Source of the DNA: JAATGI01 sp036510675
Lineage (GTDB): Bacteria; Pseudomonadota; Alphaproteobacteria; ATCC43930; CGMCC-115725
DNA: 51,510 bases
NCBI GenBank assembly: GCA_036510675.1
Contig: DATCDN010000020.1
Span: forward strand, 1 to 51,510
Direction: 5' to 3'
Shown here: positions 34,713-43,386 of the stretch, piece by piece
Position numbering within the stretch: position 1 is the first letter of the stretch
Layout: each line of letters opens with the position of its first letter
Notes under the pieces: model-generated
The model's database searches: none
What the model was told of the DNA's origin: nothing
Seen by the model: the letters and a program-made list of their open reading frames with translations, nothing else
Made by a program: the position numbers and the translations under genes

Positions 34713-35981
34713 TTGGACTTCAACCTGCCGCCGCCGCTGGTCGAGTATCTCGGCGCGCTCGATGCGTTCATCGCGGCGGAGATCATGCCGCTCCAGGCCG
34801 AAGACGACAATCAGCGTTTCTTCGATCATCGCCGCGAATGGGCGCGCACTGATTGGGAGCGCGGCGGCCTGCCGCGCGTCGAATGGGAGGCGCTGCTCGA
34901 CGAGGCGAAGCGCCGCGCCGACCGCGCCGGCTTCCTGCGGTTTTCGCTGCCGGCGGAATTTGGCGGCAATGATGGCTCGAATTTATGGATGGCGGTCATT
35001 CGCGAGCATCTCGCCGCCAAGGGGCTGGGCCTCCACAATGATCTGCAGAACGAGCATTCGATCGTCGCGAATTTTCCATCGCTGTTGATGTTCCGCGATT
35101 TCGGCACCGAGGAACAGCGGCGCGAGTTCATTCCCGGTGCACTCGACGGCACGCGAAGCTGCGCCTTCGGCCTGACGGAACCGGAGCACGGCTCCGATGC
35201 CACGCATATGGAATCCGTGGCGGTGCGCGACGGCGATGGCTGGCGCATCGACGGCGAGAAGATGTGGACCACCGGCATGCATCGCGCGTCGCACTGCATG
35301 GTATTCGCGCGCACCGCCGGGACGGCGGGCGATGCGGCCGGCATCACCTGTTTTCTGGTGCCGTCATCGGCGCCCGGCGTCAAGATCGAGGAGTATCTCT
35401 GGACCTTCAACATGCCGACCGACCATCCGCGCGTCAGCTTCACCGGCGTGCGCGTGCCGGACAGCGCCATTCTTGGCCGCGACGGTGGCGGCCTCGCCGT
35501 CGCGCAGCATTTCGTCCATGAGAATCGCATCCGCCAGGCCGCGTCCAGCCTTGGCGCCGCCGCCTACTGCATCGCCGAGAGCGTCGCCTATGCCCGCCGC
35601 CGCAAGCCGTTCGGCCGCGCGCTCGCGGAGAATCAGGCGATCCAGTTTCCGCTGGTCGAGCTGGCGACTCAAGTCGAGATGCTGCGCCTGTTGATCCGCA
35701 AGACCGCGTGGGAGATGGACCAGATGCCGAAGATCGAGGTCGAGCGCCGGCTCTCGGACCGGGTCAGCATGTGCAACTATTGGTCAAACCGGCTGGTGTG
35801 CGAGGCCGCCGACCGCGCGATGCAAGTCCATGGCGGGCTTGGCTATTCGCGCCATACCCCGTTCGAGCATATCTATCGCCATCACCGGCGCTATCGCATC
35901 ACCGAGGGCTCGGAGGAAATTCAGATGCGCAAAGTGGCCGCGTTCCTGTTCGGCTATGCGGGGCCGAATAAGATCAGCTAG
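34713..35981 (+). CDS. Acyl-CoA dehydrogenase (ACAD10/11-like)
   Basis: A 422-residue FAD enzyme. The signature CAFGLTEPEHGSDATHMESV and IDGEKMWTTGMHRASHC define the flavin and substrate region; RKPFGRALAENQAIQF and VHGGLGYSRHTPFEHIYRHH follow, and ITEGSEEIQMRKVAAF is the C-terminal end. I prefer the TTG at 34713, 6 nt after AGGAG, which gives the usual start MDFNLPP; an ATG at 34692 has no ribosome site. It is divergent from an APH-like kinase, as expected for a 4-hydroxyacyl-CoA or related route. Stop overlaps that of the convergent SDR gene (ctag). Confidence 0.92.
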   Translation: MDFNLPPPLVEYLGALDAFIAAEIMPLQAEDDNQRFFDHRREWARTDWERGGLPRVEWEALLDEAKRRADRAGFLRFSLPAEFGGNDGSNLWMAVIREHLAAKGLGLHNDLQNEHSIVANFPSLLMFRDFGTEEQRREFIPGALDGTRSCAFGLTEPEHGSDATHMESVAVRDGDGWRIDGEKMWTTGMHRASHCMVFARTAGTAGDAAGITCFLVPSSAPGVKIEEYLWTFNMPTDHPRVSFTGVRVPDSAILGRDGGGLAVAQHFVHENRIRQAASSLGAAAYCIAESVAYARRRKPFGRALAENQAIQFPLVELATQVEMLRLLIRKTAWEMDQMPKIEVERRLSDRVSMCNYWSNRLVCEAADRAMQVHGGLGYSRHTPFEHIYRHHRRYRITEGSEEIQMRKVAAFLFGYAGPNKIS

Positions 35982-36706
35982 CTCTGCCCGTAGACCGGGA
36001 CGATGGCGCCGCTCGTTACCCGATTGCCGGGCGAGGCGAGGAACAGGATGGTGGCGGCAACCTCGGCGGGCTGGGCCCATGTCGTGGGATCGGCCTTGGG
36101 CATGGCAGTGCGATTGGCCGGCGTGTCGAGCGTGCCGGGCGCCACCGCGTTCACCAGGATATTTTCGTGCACGATCTCGGCGGCAAGCGCCTGGGTGAAC
36201 GCGGCGACGGCGGCTTTGGTGGTGGCATAGGCGGTCATGCCGCCGCCCCGGCGCGGCTCGACGCCGGGTCGCGCGGTGACGTTGACGATGCGCCCGCCAT
36301 TTCCATGCTTGCGTATCGCCGCCACGGCCCCGCGCGAGCAAAGGAAGCAGCTCAACAGATTCGTGTCGATCTGCTTCATGAAGGCGGCGCGGTCGGTCTC
36401 TTCGATCGGCGCCATGGCAAAGCCGCCGGCGATATGGATCGAGGCCCATAACGGGTCGACCCCGGCATAGAGCCGCGCCACCGCGTCTTCGTCGCTCAAC
36501 TCGGCCTCGATCAGATGGACGCGCTCATGATCGCGCCGGGGAAAGCGGTCGGCCTCGGCCTTGGTGCGCCACGGCACATAAAGGGTCGCGCCCCGGACGA
36601 GCAGGGCATCGACGATGGCGCAGCCGAGGGCGCCGGTGCCGCCGGTCACCACGATCTGGCGGCCGGCATAATCGGCGGTGGATTCAGAAATCGATGCAGC
36701 GGCCAT
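35978..36706 (-). CDS. Short-chain dehydrogenase/reductase
   Basis: A 242-residue SDR. Cofactor motif TGGTGALGCAIVDAL; structural HIAGGFAM replaces the common NNAG; catalytic region NVTARPGVEPRRG followed by TAYATTKAAV, with Y and K in place. The C-terminus VTSGAIVPVYG is usual. The ATG at 36706 follows GGGA and is preferred over 36721. It overlaps the end of the DUF1674 gene by 23 nt, so it may be translated together with it. Substrate unknown. Confidence 0.88.
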   Translation of the reverse strand: MAAASISESTADYAGRQIVVTGGTGALGCAIVDALLVRGATLYVPWRTKAEADRFPRRDHERVHLIEAELSDEDAVARLYAGVDPLWASIHIAGGFAMAPIEETDRAAFMKQIDTNLLSCFLCSRGAVAAIRKHGNGGRIVNVTARPGVEPRRGGGMTAYATTKAAVAAFTQALAAEIVHENILVNAVAPGTLDTPANRTAMPKADPTTWAQPAEVAATILFLASPGNRVTSGAIVPVYGQS

Positions 36707-36848
36707 TGCGTTCCCAATCATTGTAGCGTGTCGGCTCCGGCCCCTTCGGGCCGCCGATTTCGCGCGGCATCTTCTCGGTGGTTTCGTCCGGCTGATCGGT
36801 CGGTTTTAGCGGCGCGGGCGTCACCGGCGGCGGATCCTTGTCACTCAT
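36684..36848 (-). CDS. DUF1674 protein, succinate dehydrogenase assembly factor 4 (SdhAF4)
   Basis: A 54-residue protein ending EIGGPKGPEPTRYNDWERNG and RCIDF. That tail is the hallmark of DUF1674, the family of mitochondrial SDHAF4, which binds flavinylated SdhA and helps assemble complex II. The N-terminal half is proline-rich and disordered. Small size is normal for the bacterial family. The gene is divergent from rsmB, an arrangement seen elsewhere in alphaproteobacteria. No sdh genes are in the window. Confidence 0.88.
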   Translation of the reverse strand: MSDKDPPPVTPAPLKPTDQPDETTEKMPREIGGPKGPEPTRYNDWERNGRCIDF

Positions 36849-36938
36849 GCGCTTTATTTGATGCCTCGCCATGCTTTTTGCCAAGTGTTGAACGGCGGCA
36901 GCCTTGAACGGTCGCGATGGTGGTGCCAGTTTGAGGCC

Positions 36939-38264
36939 ATGGCCGAACCGTCCGATGCCGCGACCGGCGCCGTCCCGTCGGCCCGTGCCGTTGCTTATGA
37001 TCTTCTCGCCACCGTGCTGTGGCGCCGTCAGCCGCTCGATGACGCGCTTGCCGTGCATACGGACCTGGCGGCGCTGGCGCCGCGCGACCGGGCGTTCGCG
37101 CGCCTGCTGGTGGCGACCTGCCTGCGCCGTCTTGGTCAGATCGATGCGCTGATCGCGACCGCCTTATCGGCGCCGCTGCCGGTCGCGGCCCGTCCGATCA
37201 CGAATATTCTGCGCCTGGGCGTGGCGCAGCTGGTGTTTCTGGGCACGCCGTCGCACGCGGCGGTATCGACGGCGGTCGATCTCGCGGATCGCATCGGCCA
37301 TCGCAGGATGAAGGCGTTGATCAACGCGGTGCTGCGGCGCCTCGCGCGCGAGGGCGAGGGACTGGCCACGGCGCAAGACGCGGCGCGCCTCAACACGCCG
37401 GATTGGCTGTGGCGGAGCTGGCACGGCGCCTATGGCGAGGACGCGACCCGCGCCATCGCCGCCGCACATTTTCGTGATCCGCCGCTCGACATTGCCTTGC
37501 GCGACCCCGTCACGGCGGATGTCTGGACGACGCGGCTGCGTGGCACGGTATTACCAACCGGCACCATACGGCGTGATAGTGCGGGTCTGGTGACGGAGTT
37601 ACCAGGGTATGATGAGGGTATCTGGTGGGTACAAGATGCCGCTGCGTCGCTGCCGGCGCGGCTCTTGGGCGCGGTCGCGGATCGCACCGTGATCGATCTG
37701 TGCGCGGCGCCGGGGGGCAAAACCGCCCAATTGGCGGCAATGGGTGCCCGTGTTGTCGCGGTGGATCGCTCGGCCGTGCGGCTGGCGCGGCTTACCGATA
37801 ATCTCACGCGGCTGTCGCTCACCGCCGAGTGTGTCGTCGCCGACGCGACCCGGTGGCGGCCGGCGGCGCCGGCGGCGCTGGTTCTGCTTGATGCGCCATG
37901 CAGCGCCACCGGTACCATCCGCCGCCATCCCGATATTTTGCATTTGAAGGCGCCCGAGGATGTGACCCGCCTCGCCGGGCTGCAGGCACGCCTCCTCGAT
38001 AACGCGGTGGCGATGCTGGCGCCGGGCGGCACGCTGGTTTACGGCGTGTGCTCGCTCGAGGCGGATGAGGGGCCGCGCCAGGTGGAGCGGCTGTTGGCGC
38101 AAGGGGTGCCGCTGCGCCGCCAGCCGATCGAGGCCGGCGAGATCGGCGGGATGGCCGAATGTATCACGCCAGAGGGCGATCTGCGCACGCTGCCCTGTCA
38201 TCTCGGCGATCGCGGTGGGCTCGACGGGTTCTATGCGGCGAGGTTGGTGAAGACCGCCGCTTGA
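36939..38264 (+). CDS. rsmB: 16S rRNA m5C967 methyltransferase RsmB
   Basis: A 441-residue RNA methyltransferase. The first 140 residues form a NusB-like RNA-binding domain (AVAYDLLATVLWRR; ALINAVLRRLAREG). The catalytic part has the AdoMet motif DLCAAPGGKTAQLA and the two cysteines of the NOL1/NOP2/Sun family: DAPCSATGTIRRHPD and YGVCSLEADEG. The ATG at 36939 gives the usual start before the NusB domain; a longer frame from 36858 does not look conserved. Codon use between about 37540 and 37640 is less GC-biased than the rest. Confidence 0.94.
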   Translation: MAEPSDAATGAVPSARAVAYDLLATVLWRRQPLDDALAVHTDLAALAPRDRAFARLLVATCLRRLGQIDALIATALSAPLPVAARPITNILRLGVAQLVFLGTPSHAAVSTAVDLADRIGHRRMKALINAVLRRLAREGEGLATAQDAARLNTPDWLWRSWHGAYGEDATRAIAAAHFRDPPLDIALRDPVTADVWTTRLRGTVLPTGTIRRDSAGLVTELPGYDEGIWWVQDAAASLPARLLGAVADRTVIDLCAAPGGKTAQLAAMGARVVAVDRSAVRLARLTDNLTRLSLTAECVVADATRWRPAAPAALVLLDAPCSATGTIRRHPDILHLKAPEDVTRLAGLQARLLDNAVAMLAPGGTLVYGVCSLEADEGPRQVERLLAQGVPLRRQPIEAGEIGGMAECITPEGDLRTLPCHLGDRGGLDGFYAARLVKTAA

Positions 38265-38282
38265 GCGCCCGGTCGGCTACGA

Positions 38283-39725
38283 TCAGAACAGATCGAAATA
38301 TTCCCGCTGTTCCCAGTCGCTGACCTCGAGCTGGAAGCGGGCAAGTTCGGCTTCCTTGATCTGGCGGTAGCAATCGACGAACGCGGCGCCGATGCCCTCG
38401 CGCAGGCAAGCATCGCCGCGCAGCGCCGCCAGCGCCTCGCCGAGATGGCGGGGCAGCGCCGGCGCCGCCGTCTCATAGGGCGTGTCGGCGGGCGGCGGCG
38501 GTGCCAACTTGCGCGTCATGCCGTCGAGGCCGCAGACGATCTGCGCGGCCATGTAAAGATAAGGGTTGGCGGCCGGCTCGCCGGCGCGGTTCTCGATATG
38601 CGTCACCGGGTCGCCCGGCGCGCCGACGACGCGCAGCATGGTGCCGCGATTATCCTTGCCCCAGATCGCGCGGTCGGGTGCCAGCGAGTAGGGCCGATAG
38701 CGCTTGTAGCCGTTGATGGTCGGCGTCGAGAATGCCGCCGCCGCCGCCGCGTGATCCAGCAAGCCGGCGAGATAATGCCGGCCGACCGGACTCAACAGCT
38801 CGGCGCCATCCGAGACGAAGGCGTTGGCGCCGGTCTTGCGATCGCGCAGCGATTGGTGGAGATGCCAGCCGCTCGACATGATATTGGGCAGGCGCGGGCG
38901 GCACATGAAGCTGGCGTGATAGCCGTGGCGGCGACAGATCTGCTTGGTCGCACTGCGAAACAACATCATGTTATCGGCGGGCGCCATGCCGATGGCGGTC
39001 GGGAACGTGAATTCGACCTGGCTCGGCCCGAATTCAATTTCAAGCGAGCGCAGCGGCAGATCGAGCGCCGCGAGATCGCGCCGCAAAATCTCGAAAATCG
39101 GATCGAGCTGGTCGTAACGCTGCTCGGTCAGATATTGATAGCCTTGGGTCAGCAGACTGACGGCGGGAGGATTGCCGGGCTGGCCCGGCTGGCCGGCGTC
39201 GCTGGGACGCAAGCTGGGATCGTCGAGCCTGAAGATATGGAACTCGACTTCGAGGCCGGCGACGAAATCATAGCCGGCTTCGCCGAGCCGCTCGATCGCG
39301 GCGCGATACAATTGCCGGGTCGAGAGCGGCATCGGCCGGCCGTCGGGGAAATAAAGATCGCACAGCATCCAGCCGGTATGCGGCGCCCAGGGCAGCACGC
39401 GGAACGTCGCCGGGTCCGGCACCATCACCAGATCGGCGCCGCCCTCCATCTCGGCGGCACCGAAGCCGCCGCCGGCGCTGAAAATCGGGAAGACGGTGCG
39501 GTTCGCCGTATCCTTCAGCAGCAGCGTCGTCGAAAAGCTCCAGCCGCTGGCCATCGCGCCTGGCATTTCGGCGGCGGTGATCGCCTTGCCGCGCAGCACG
39601 CCATGCTGGTCGGCGACGGATAACCGGATCACCGCGATGTCATCGCCGGCAATGCGCTTCAGCACCGCGTCGGCGAGCCGCTCCTGGTCATCGGTGCGGA
39701 GATTGTGGCGGGCAACGAAGCTCAT
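38283..39725 (-). CDS. Glutamine synthetase-family ligase (PuuA/GlnA-like)
   Basis: A 480-residue ATP-dependent glutamate-amine ligase of the GS fold. Visible features: GLEVEFHIFRLDD (metal glutamate), EIEFGPSQVEFTF, SSGWHLHQSLRDRKTG (histidine at the ATP site), INGYKRYRPYSLAPD, and the C-terminal HIENRAGEPAANPYLYMAA. The lack of the adenylylation loop and the neighbourhood argue against primary nitrogen GlnA; a gamma-glutamyl-polyamine or -aniline synthetase is more likely. The start at 39725 (MSFVARHN) is clear; the frame continues upstream without conserved content. Confidence 0.9.
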   Translation of the reverse strand: MSFVARHNLRTDDQERLADAVLKRIAGDDIAVIRLSVADQHGVLRGKAITAAEMPGAMASGWSFSTTLLLKDTANRTVFPIFSAGGGFGAAEMEGGADLVMVPDPATFRVLPWAPHTGWMLCDLYFPDGRPMPLSTRQLYRAAIERLGEAGYDFVAGLEVEFHIFRLDDPSLRPSDAGQPGQPGNPPAVSLLTQGYQYLTEQRYDQLDPIFEILRRDLAALDLPLRSLEIEFGPSQVEFTFPTAIGMAPADNMMLFRSATKQICRRHGYHASFMCRPRLPNIMSSGWHLHQSLRDRKTGANAFVSDGAELLSPVGRHYLAGLLDHAAAAAAFSTPTINGYKRYRPYSLAPDRAIWGKDNRGTMLRVVGAPGDPVTHIENRAGEPAANPYLYMAAQIVCGLDGMTRKLAPPPPADTPYETAAPALPRHLGEALAALRGDACLREGIGAAFVDCYRQIKEAELARFQLEVSDWEQREYFDLF

Positions 39726-39736
39726 GTGCGTGGTTC

Positions 39737-39906
39737 CGTGCGTCCCTCGACTGCTCGCGTCGCTAGCGCGGCGCTCCGCGCTCGGGATGAGGGAGATTGG
39801 TGCAGTGAGAAATGTGTCCTCATCCTGTGAGGGAAAATTCGCGGATGGCACAAAAAAACAATCCTCATCCCGAGCGTGCGCGCAGCGCACAGTCGAGGGA
39901 CGCACG
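39737..39906. repeat. Long intergenic inverted repeat
   Basis: Arms at 39737-39792 and 39863-39906 share two perfectly inverted blocks, cgtgcgtccctcgactg (17 bases) and cgctcgggatgagg (14 bases), with differing inner parts. A shorter third match (cctcatcctg) lies between them. The element fills the gap between the Rieske oxygenase and ligase genes, and would form a long hairpin in RNA. It resembles the ctcgac/gatgagg intergenic repeats common in alphaproteobacteria. Confidence 0.7.
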
Positions 39907-39927
39907 ATGGCCGTCCAGCATCTATCG

Positions 39928-41226
39928 TCACAACGCCCTCCACGGCGCCACGCCGCGCCGCCGTGCATCGGTGCCGCGCCAGTATTCGTCCCATTCGTTG
40001 GCGGGCGCGATACCGTCCACCGTGATCGGCAGACTATGGTTTTCGGGCCGCGACAGGATTGGCGCTTCGCCGGCCTCGGTCTTGGCGATGGCGTCGAGCA
40101 GCAGGCGGCGATAGGCGGAGATCGCCTTGTCCGACTGGCCGAGATGCTCGCGCGCCCGGTCATGGACGCGGCCTTGGGACTCGACCGCCCAATTGTCGTG
40201 GACATTGATGTCGTGCCCCATGCCGGTGAAGGTCGCGCGCTTCTGCTCGGCGGCATCGAAGCCGTAATTGTTGGCGCGATTGCGGCGCGGCTTGTAATCC
40301 GGGAGCGCGTAGAGTTTGAGGCGCTGGGCGCGCATCTCGGCGTGATCGACGGGATCGCGAAAACTGGTGAAGATCGCATACCAGTAGGAATTTTCGTCAT
40401 CGACCGGCACATGCCATTGCGTGATGGTCATCGTCTCGCTGAGCGGGATCAGCACCGCGTGCGGAAAGATCAGGTTGGTGACGCGGACATGGATTCGTGC
40501 CGCATCGAGGGTGCGCAGCGCGATCAGCCGCAGCCCGAAATCCGTGTTCTCGACATCGATGCGGGGGCGGGAGAATTCGCGCAGGATTCGCGACATCGGC
40601 ATGTCGCTGTCGATCGACTTGGCGCGGAATTGTTTGCCATAGCCAGCGTTGGGGGCTTCGTCCGCGAAGAAGCGATGCAGGAACGAGGCATGCGCGGGGT
40701 CGATGCCGACCTCCAGTGCCTGCAGCCAGTTGCAATCGATATGACCCTTGAAGGCGAAACTGTAATCGTCGGGCGCGGCGAAACAATCGAGATGGGGCAG
40801 GGCGGGCGGTTCGCCGGGGCCGAGATAGGCGAATATCACGCCATTGCGTTCCGTCACGCCGTAATTGCCCTGGCGCACCCGTTCGCACAGCTTGCTGCCG
40901 TCGGGTTCCGCCGGCGTTTCGAGGCACTGGCCGCTCGCGTCGAACAGCCAGCCGTGAAAGGCACAACGCAGCCCGCCATCCTCCAACCGCCCGAATGCCA
41001 GGTCGGCGCCGCGATGCGGGCAGTCGCGATCGAGCAGGCCAAGCTTTCCCGCCTCGTCCCGGAACAGCACCAGATCCTGGCCCAGCACGCGCACCGGCTT
41101 CAGCGGCCGCTGCGCCGGCAATTCCTCGGTCAGCGCGATCGGCTGCCAGTACCGCCGCTGCAACGTCCCGCCCGGCGTGCCGAGCCCGACACGCGTCACC
41201 CGCCCATTCTGCTCCGCGCTCATCAT
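39928..41226 (-). CDS. Rieske non-heme iron oxygenase, large subunit
   Basis: A 432-residue ring-hydroxylating or O-demethylating oxygenase of the phthalate 4,5-dioxygenase/vanillate demethylase kind. Rieske ligands are in DRDCPHRGADL and LRCAFHGWLFD. The catalytic domain has NWLQALEVGIDPAHASFLH, with the bridging aspartate and the two iron histidines. It lies upstream of, and on the same strand as, the glutamine synthetase-like gene. No dedicated reductase is adjacent; the Rieske ferredoxin at 23050 is too far to assign. Two ATGs are adjacent at the start. Confidence 0.9.
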   Translation of the reverse strand: MMSAEQNGRVTRVGLGTPGGTLQRRYWQPIALTEELPAQRPLKPVRVLGQDLVLFRDEAGKLGLLDRDCPHRGADLAFGRLEDGGLRCAFHGWLFDASGQCLETPAEPDGSKLCERVRQGNYGVTERNGVIFAYLGPGEPPALPHLDCFAAPDDYSFAFKGHIDCNWLQALEVGIDPAHASFLHRFFADEAPNAGYGKQFRAKSIDSDMPMSRILREFSRPRIDVENTDFGLRLIALRTLDAARIHVRVTNLIFPHAVLIPLSETMTITQWHVPVDDENSYWYAIFTSFRDPVDHAEMRAQRLKLYALPDYKPRRNRANNYGFDAAEQKRATFTGMGHDINVHDNWAVESQGRVHDRAREHLGQSDKAISAYRRLLLDAIAKTEAGEAPILSRPENHSLPITVDGIAPANEWDEYWRGTDARRRGVAPWRAL

Positions 41227-41317
41227 GGCCGCGCCTCCTCACGTCCCGCGCCGAGAATGCCCTCAATAGATTCCATTTGCCAGCCGCCCGCCGCCGCGCA
41301 ACCATCGGTGAAACGGT

Positions 41318-41334
41318 GCCGCCCCACGGGCGGC
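41318..41334 (+). promoter_or_regulatory. GC hairpin just before the EF-G-like gene
   Basis: GCCGCCC-CAC-GGGCGGC is a perfect 7-bp stem with a 3-base loop. It ends 8 nt before the ggagg ribosome site (41343-41347) of the EF-G-like gene and could modulate initiation or be a transcription pause. Direction of action is inferred only. Confidence 0.3.
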
Positions 41335-41352
41335 CGGGCGATGGAGGCGTGC

Positions 41353-43380
41353 ATGACGACACCCAACGGCCCCAGAGTGGCGGCCCTGGTCGGGCCCTAT
41401 CTTGCCGGCAAGACCACGCTGCTCGAGGCTTTGCTTTATGCCAGCGGCACCACCAACCGGCGCGGCACGCTGAAGGAAGGCAATACCGTCGGCGATAATT
41501 CGCCCGAGGCGCGCGCCCGCCAGATGTCGACCGAGATCAACGTCGCGGCGGCGACGTATCTCGGCGACCCGTGGACTTTTCTCGATTGTCCCGGCTCGGT
41601 CGAACTGGCGTTCGAGGCGCAATGCGCGCTGCTCGCCGCCGACGTGGCGGTGGTGGTGTGCGAGCCGACCATCGACAAGGCGCTGACCCTAAGCCCGTTG
41701 CTGAAATTCCTCGACGATCACGCCGTTCCGCACATGCTGTTCATCAACCGGCTCGACACCGCCGAGGCGCGGGTCAGCGAGGTGCTGGCGGCGCTGCAGG
41801 CGGTATCGGCGCGCCCCTTGGTGCTGCGCCAGGTGCCGATTCCCGGCAAGGAAGGCGCCACCGACGGCTATGTCGATCTGGTCAGCGAGCGCGCCTATAA
41901 ATACAATCCCGGTCAAGCCTCGGACCTCGTAAAAATCCCGGATGGGGTGTTGCCCGACGAACAGGCCAACCGCTCCGGCCTCGTCGAGAAACTGGCGGAT
42001 TTCGACGACAAGCTGTTGGAACAGCTCCTCGAAGATGTGCAGCCCTCGAAGGAAGATATTTATCGCCATCTGACGCAGGATTTGCGTCGCGATCTGATCG
42101 TGCCGGTGTTCATGGGGGCGGCGGCGACGGATTTCGGCGTGCGCCGCCTATGGAAGGCGCTGCGCCACGAGGCGCCGGCCGCCGCCGAGACCGCCGCGCG
42201 GCTCGGGATCGCACCGGGCGCCGACACGGTGGCGCAGGTGATCAAGACCTATCACGCGCCGCACACCGGCAAACTGTCGCTGGTGCGGGTATGGAGCGGC
42301 CAGATCGCTGACGGCGCGACCCTTAACGGCGTGCGCGTCGGCGGCGTGCTGCGCCTGACCGGCACCAGCACGGAGAAATTGGCGAGCGCCGGCGCCGGCG
42401 ATCTGGTGGCGCTGGCGCGGATGGAAGGGATCGCGACCGGCACCGTGCTCGCCTCGGGCAAGGCGCCGAAACTGCCCTGGCCGGCGCTGCCGACGCCGGT
42501 CTTCGGCCTCGCCATCGGTGCCGAAAAACGCACCGACGACGTCAAGCTGACGCCTGCAATTGCGAAGCTGATCGAGGAAGACCCGACCCTGTCGCTCGAA
42601 CACAATGCCGATCAGCAGGAGATGGTGCTGTGGGGGCAGGGCGATATCCACTTGCAGATCGCGCTCGACCGGCTGCGCACCAAATACAATATCGCGGCGA
42701 CCGGCCGGCGGCCGCAAATGCCCTATAAGGAAACCATCAAGCGCGGCGTCGCCCAGCATTCCCGCTTCAAGCGGCAGAGCGGCGGCCACGGCCAATTCGC
42801 CGACGCCGAGATCGAGGTGCGGCCGCTGCCGCGCGGCTCCGGCCACAGCTTCATCGACGCGGTGGTGGGCGGCGCCATTCCGCGCAACTTCATCCCGGCG
42901 GTGGAGGAGGGCGTTGCCGACTATCTGCGGCACGGCCCGCTGGGGTTCCCGGTGGTCGATGTCTCGGTGACGCTGGTAACCGGCCAGTTCCACGCCGTCG
43001 ACAGTTCGGACATGGCGTTCAAGACGGTTGGCCGCATGGCGATGAGCGAGGCCATGCCGAAATGCGACCCGGTGTTGCTGGAGCCGATCCACCATGTCGA
43101 CATCTCGGTGCCGAATGCGTTTACGGCGCGGGTGCAGCGTCTGATCTCCGGCCGGCGCGGCCAGATTCTAGGCTACGACGCCAAGGCGGGCTGGGATGGC
43201 TGGGACGTGGTCGGCGCCCACCTGCCGCGCGCCGAACTGCACGACCTCATCGTCGAGCTGCGCTCGCTGACGCTGGGGGTCGGGACCTACACCGACCGGT
43301 TCGATCATCTGCAGGAACTGACGGGCAAGCTCGCGGAGAAAGTAATCCAGGACCGCACGGCAGCTCACGCGGCGCAGTAA
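41353..43380 (+). CDS. Elongation factor G-like translational GTPase
   Basis: A 675-residue protein of the EF-G-like subgroup, distinct from main FusA. The P-loop is GPYLAGKT (14-21); G3 is LDCPGSVEL; G4 is INRLD instead of NKxD; then come the beta-barrel domain and an EF-G-type domain IV/V (HGQFADAEIEVRPL; DISVPNAFTARVQRLISGRR). Such proteins are common single-copy paralogues in alphaproteobacteria with unproven function, perhaps ribosome rescue or a stress role. The ATG at 41353 has ggagg upstream. The open frame continues far upstream, but that part is antisense to two other genes. Confidence 0.9.
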   Translation: MTTPNGPRVAALVGPYLAGKTTLLEALLYASGTTNRRGTLKEGNTVGDNSPEARARQMSTEINVAAATYLGDPWTFLDCPGSVELAFEAQCALLAADVAVVVCEPTIDKALTLSPLLKFLDDHAVPHMLFINRLDTAEARVSEVLAALQAVSARPLVLRQVPIPGKEGATDGYVDLVSERAYKYNPGQASDLVKIPDGVLPDEQANRSGLVEKLADFDDKLLEQLLEDVQPSKEDIYRHLTQDLRRDLIVPVFMGAAATDFGVRRLWKALRHEAPAAAETAARLGIAPGADTVAQVIKTYHAPHTGKLSLVRVWSGQIADGATLNGVRVGGVLRLTGTSTEKLASAGAGDLVALARMEGIATGTVLASGKAPKLPWPALPTPVFGLAIGAEKRTDDVKLTPAIAKLIEEDPTLSLEHNADQQEMVLWGQGDIHLQIALDRLRTKYNIAATGRRPQMPYKETIKRGVAQHSRFKRQSGGHGQFADAEIEVRPLPRGSGHSFIDAVVGGAIPRNFIPAVEEGVADYLRHGPLGFPVVDVSVTLVTGQFHAVDSSDMAFKTVGRMAMSEAMPKCDPVLLEPIHHVDISVPNAFTARVQRLISGRRGQILGYDAKAGWDGWDVVGAHLPRAELHDLIVELRSLTLGVGTYTDRFDHLQELTGKLAEKVIQDRTAAHAAQ

Positions 43381-43386
43381 GTTCCG

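Noticed and set aside
38283..40412. A 709-codon minus-strand frame as an extended ligase
   Set aside because: The glutamine synthetase-like protein begins normally at 39725; the extension lies in the repeat region and in a shadow frame of the Rieske oxygenase.
39496..43380. A single 1294-codon open frame on the plus strand
   Set aside because: Only the part from 41353 is protein-like (EF-G-like). The upstream 619 codons are antisense to the ligase and Rieske oxygenase genes and read as arginine/glycine-rich shadow sequence.
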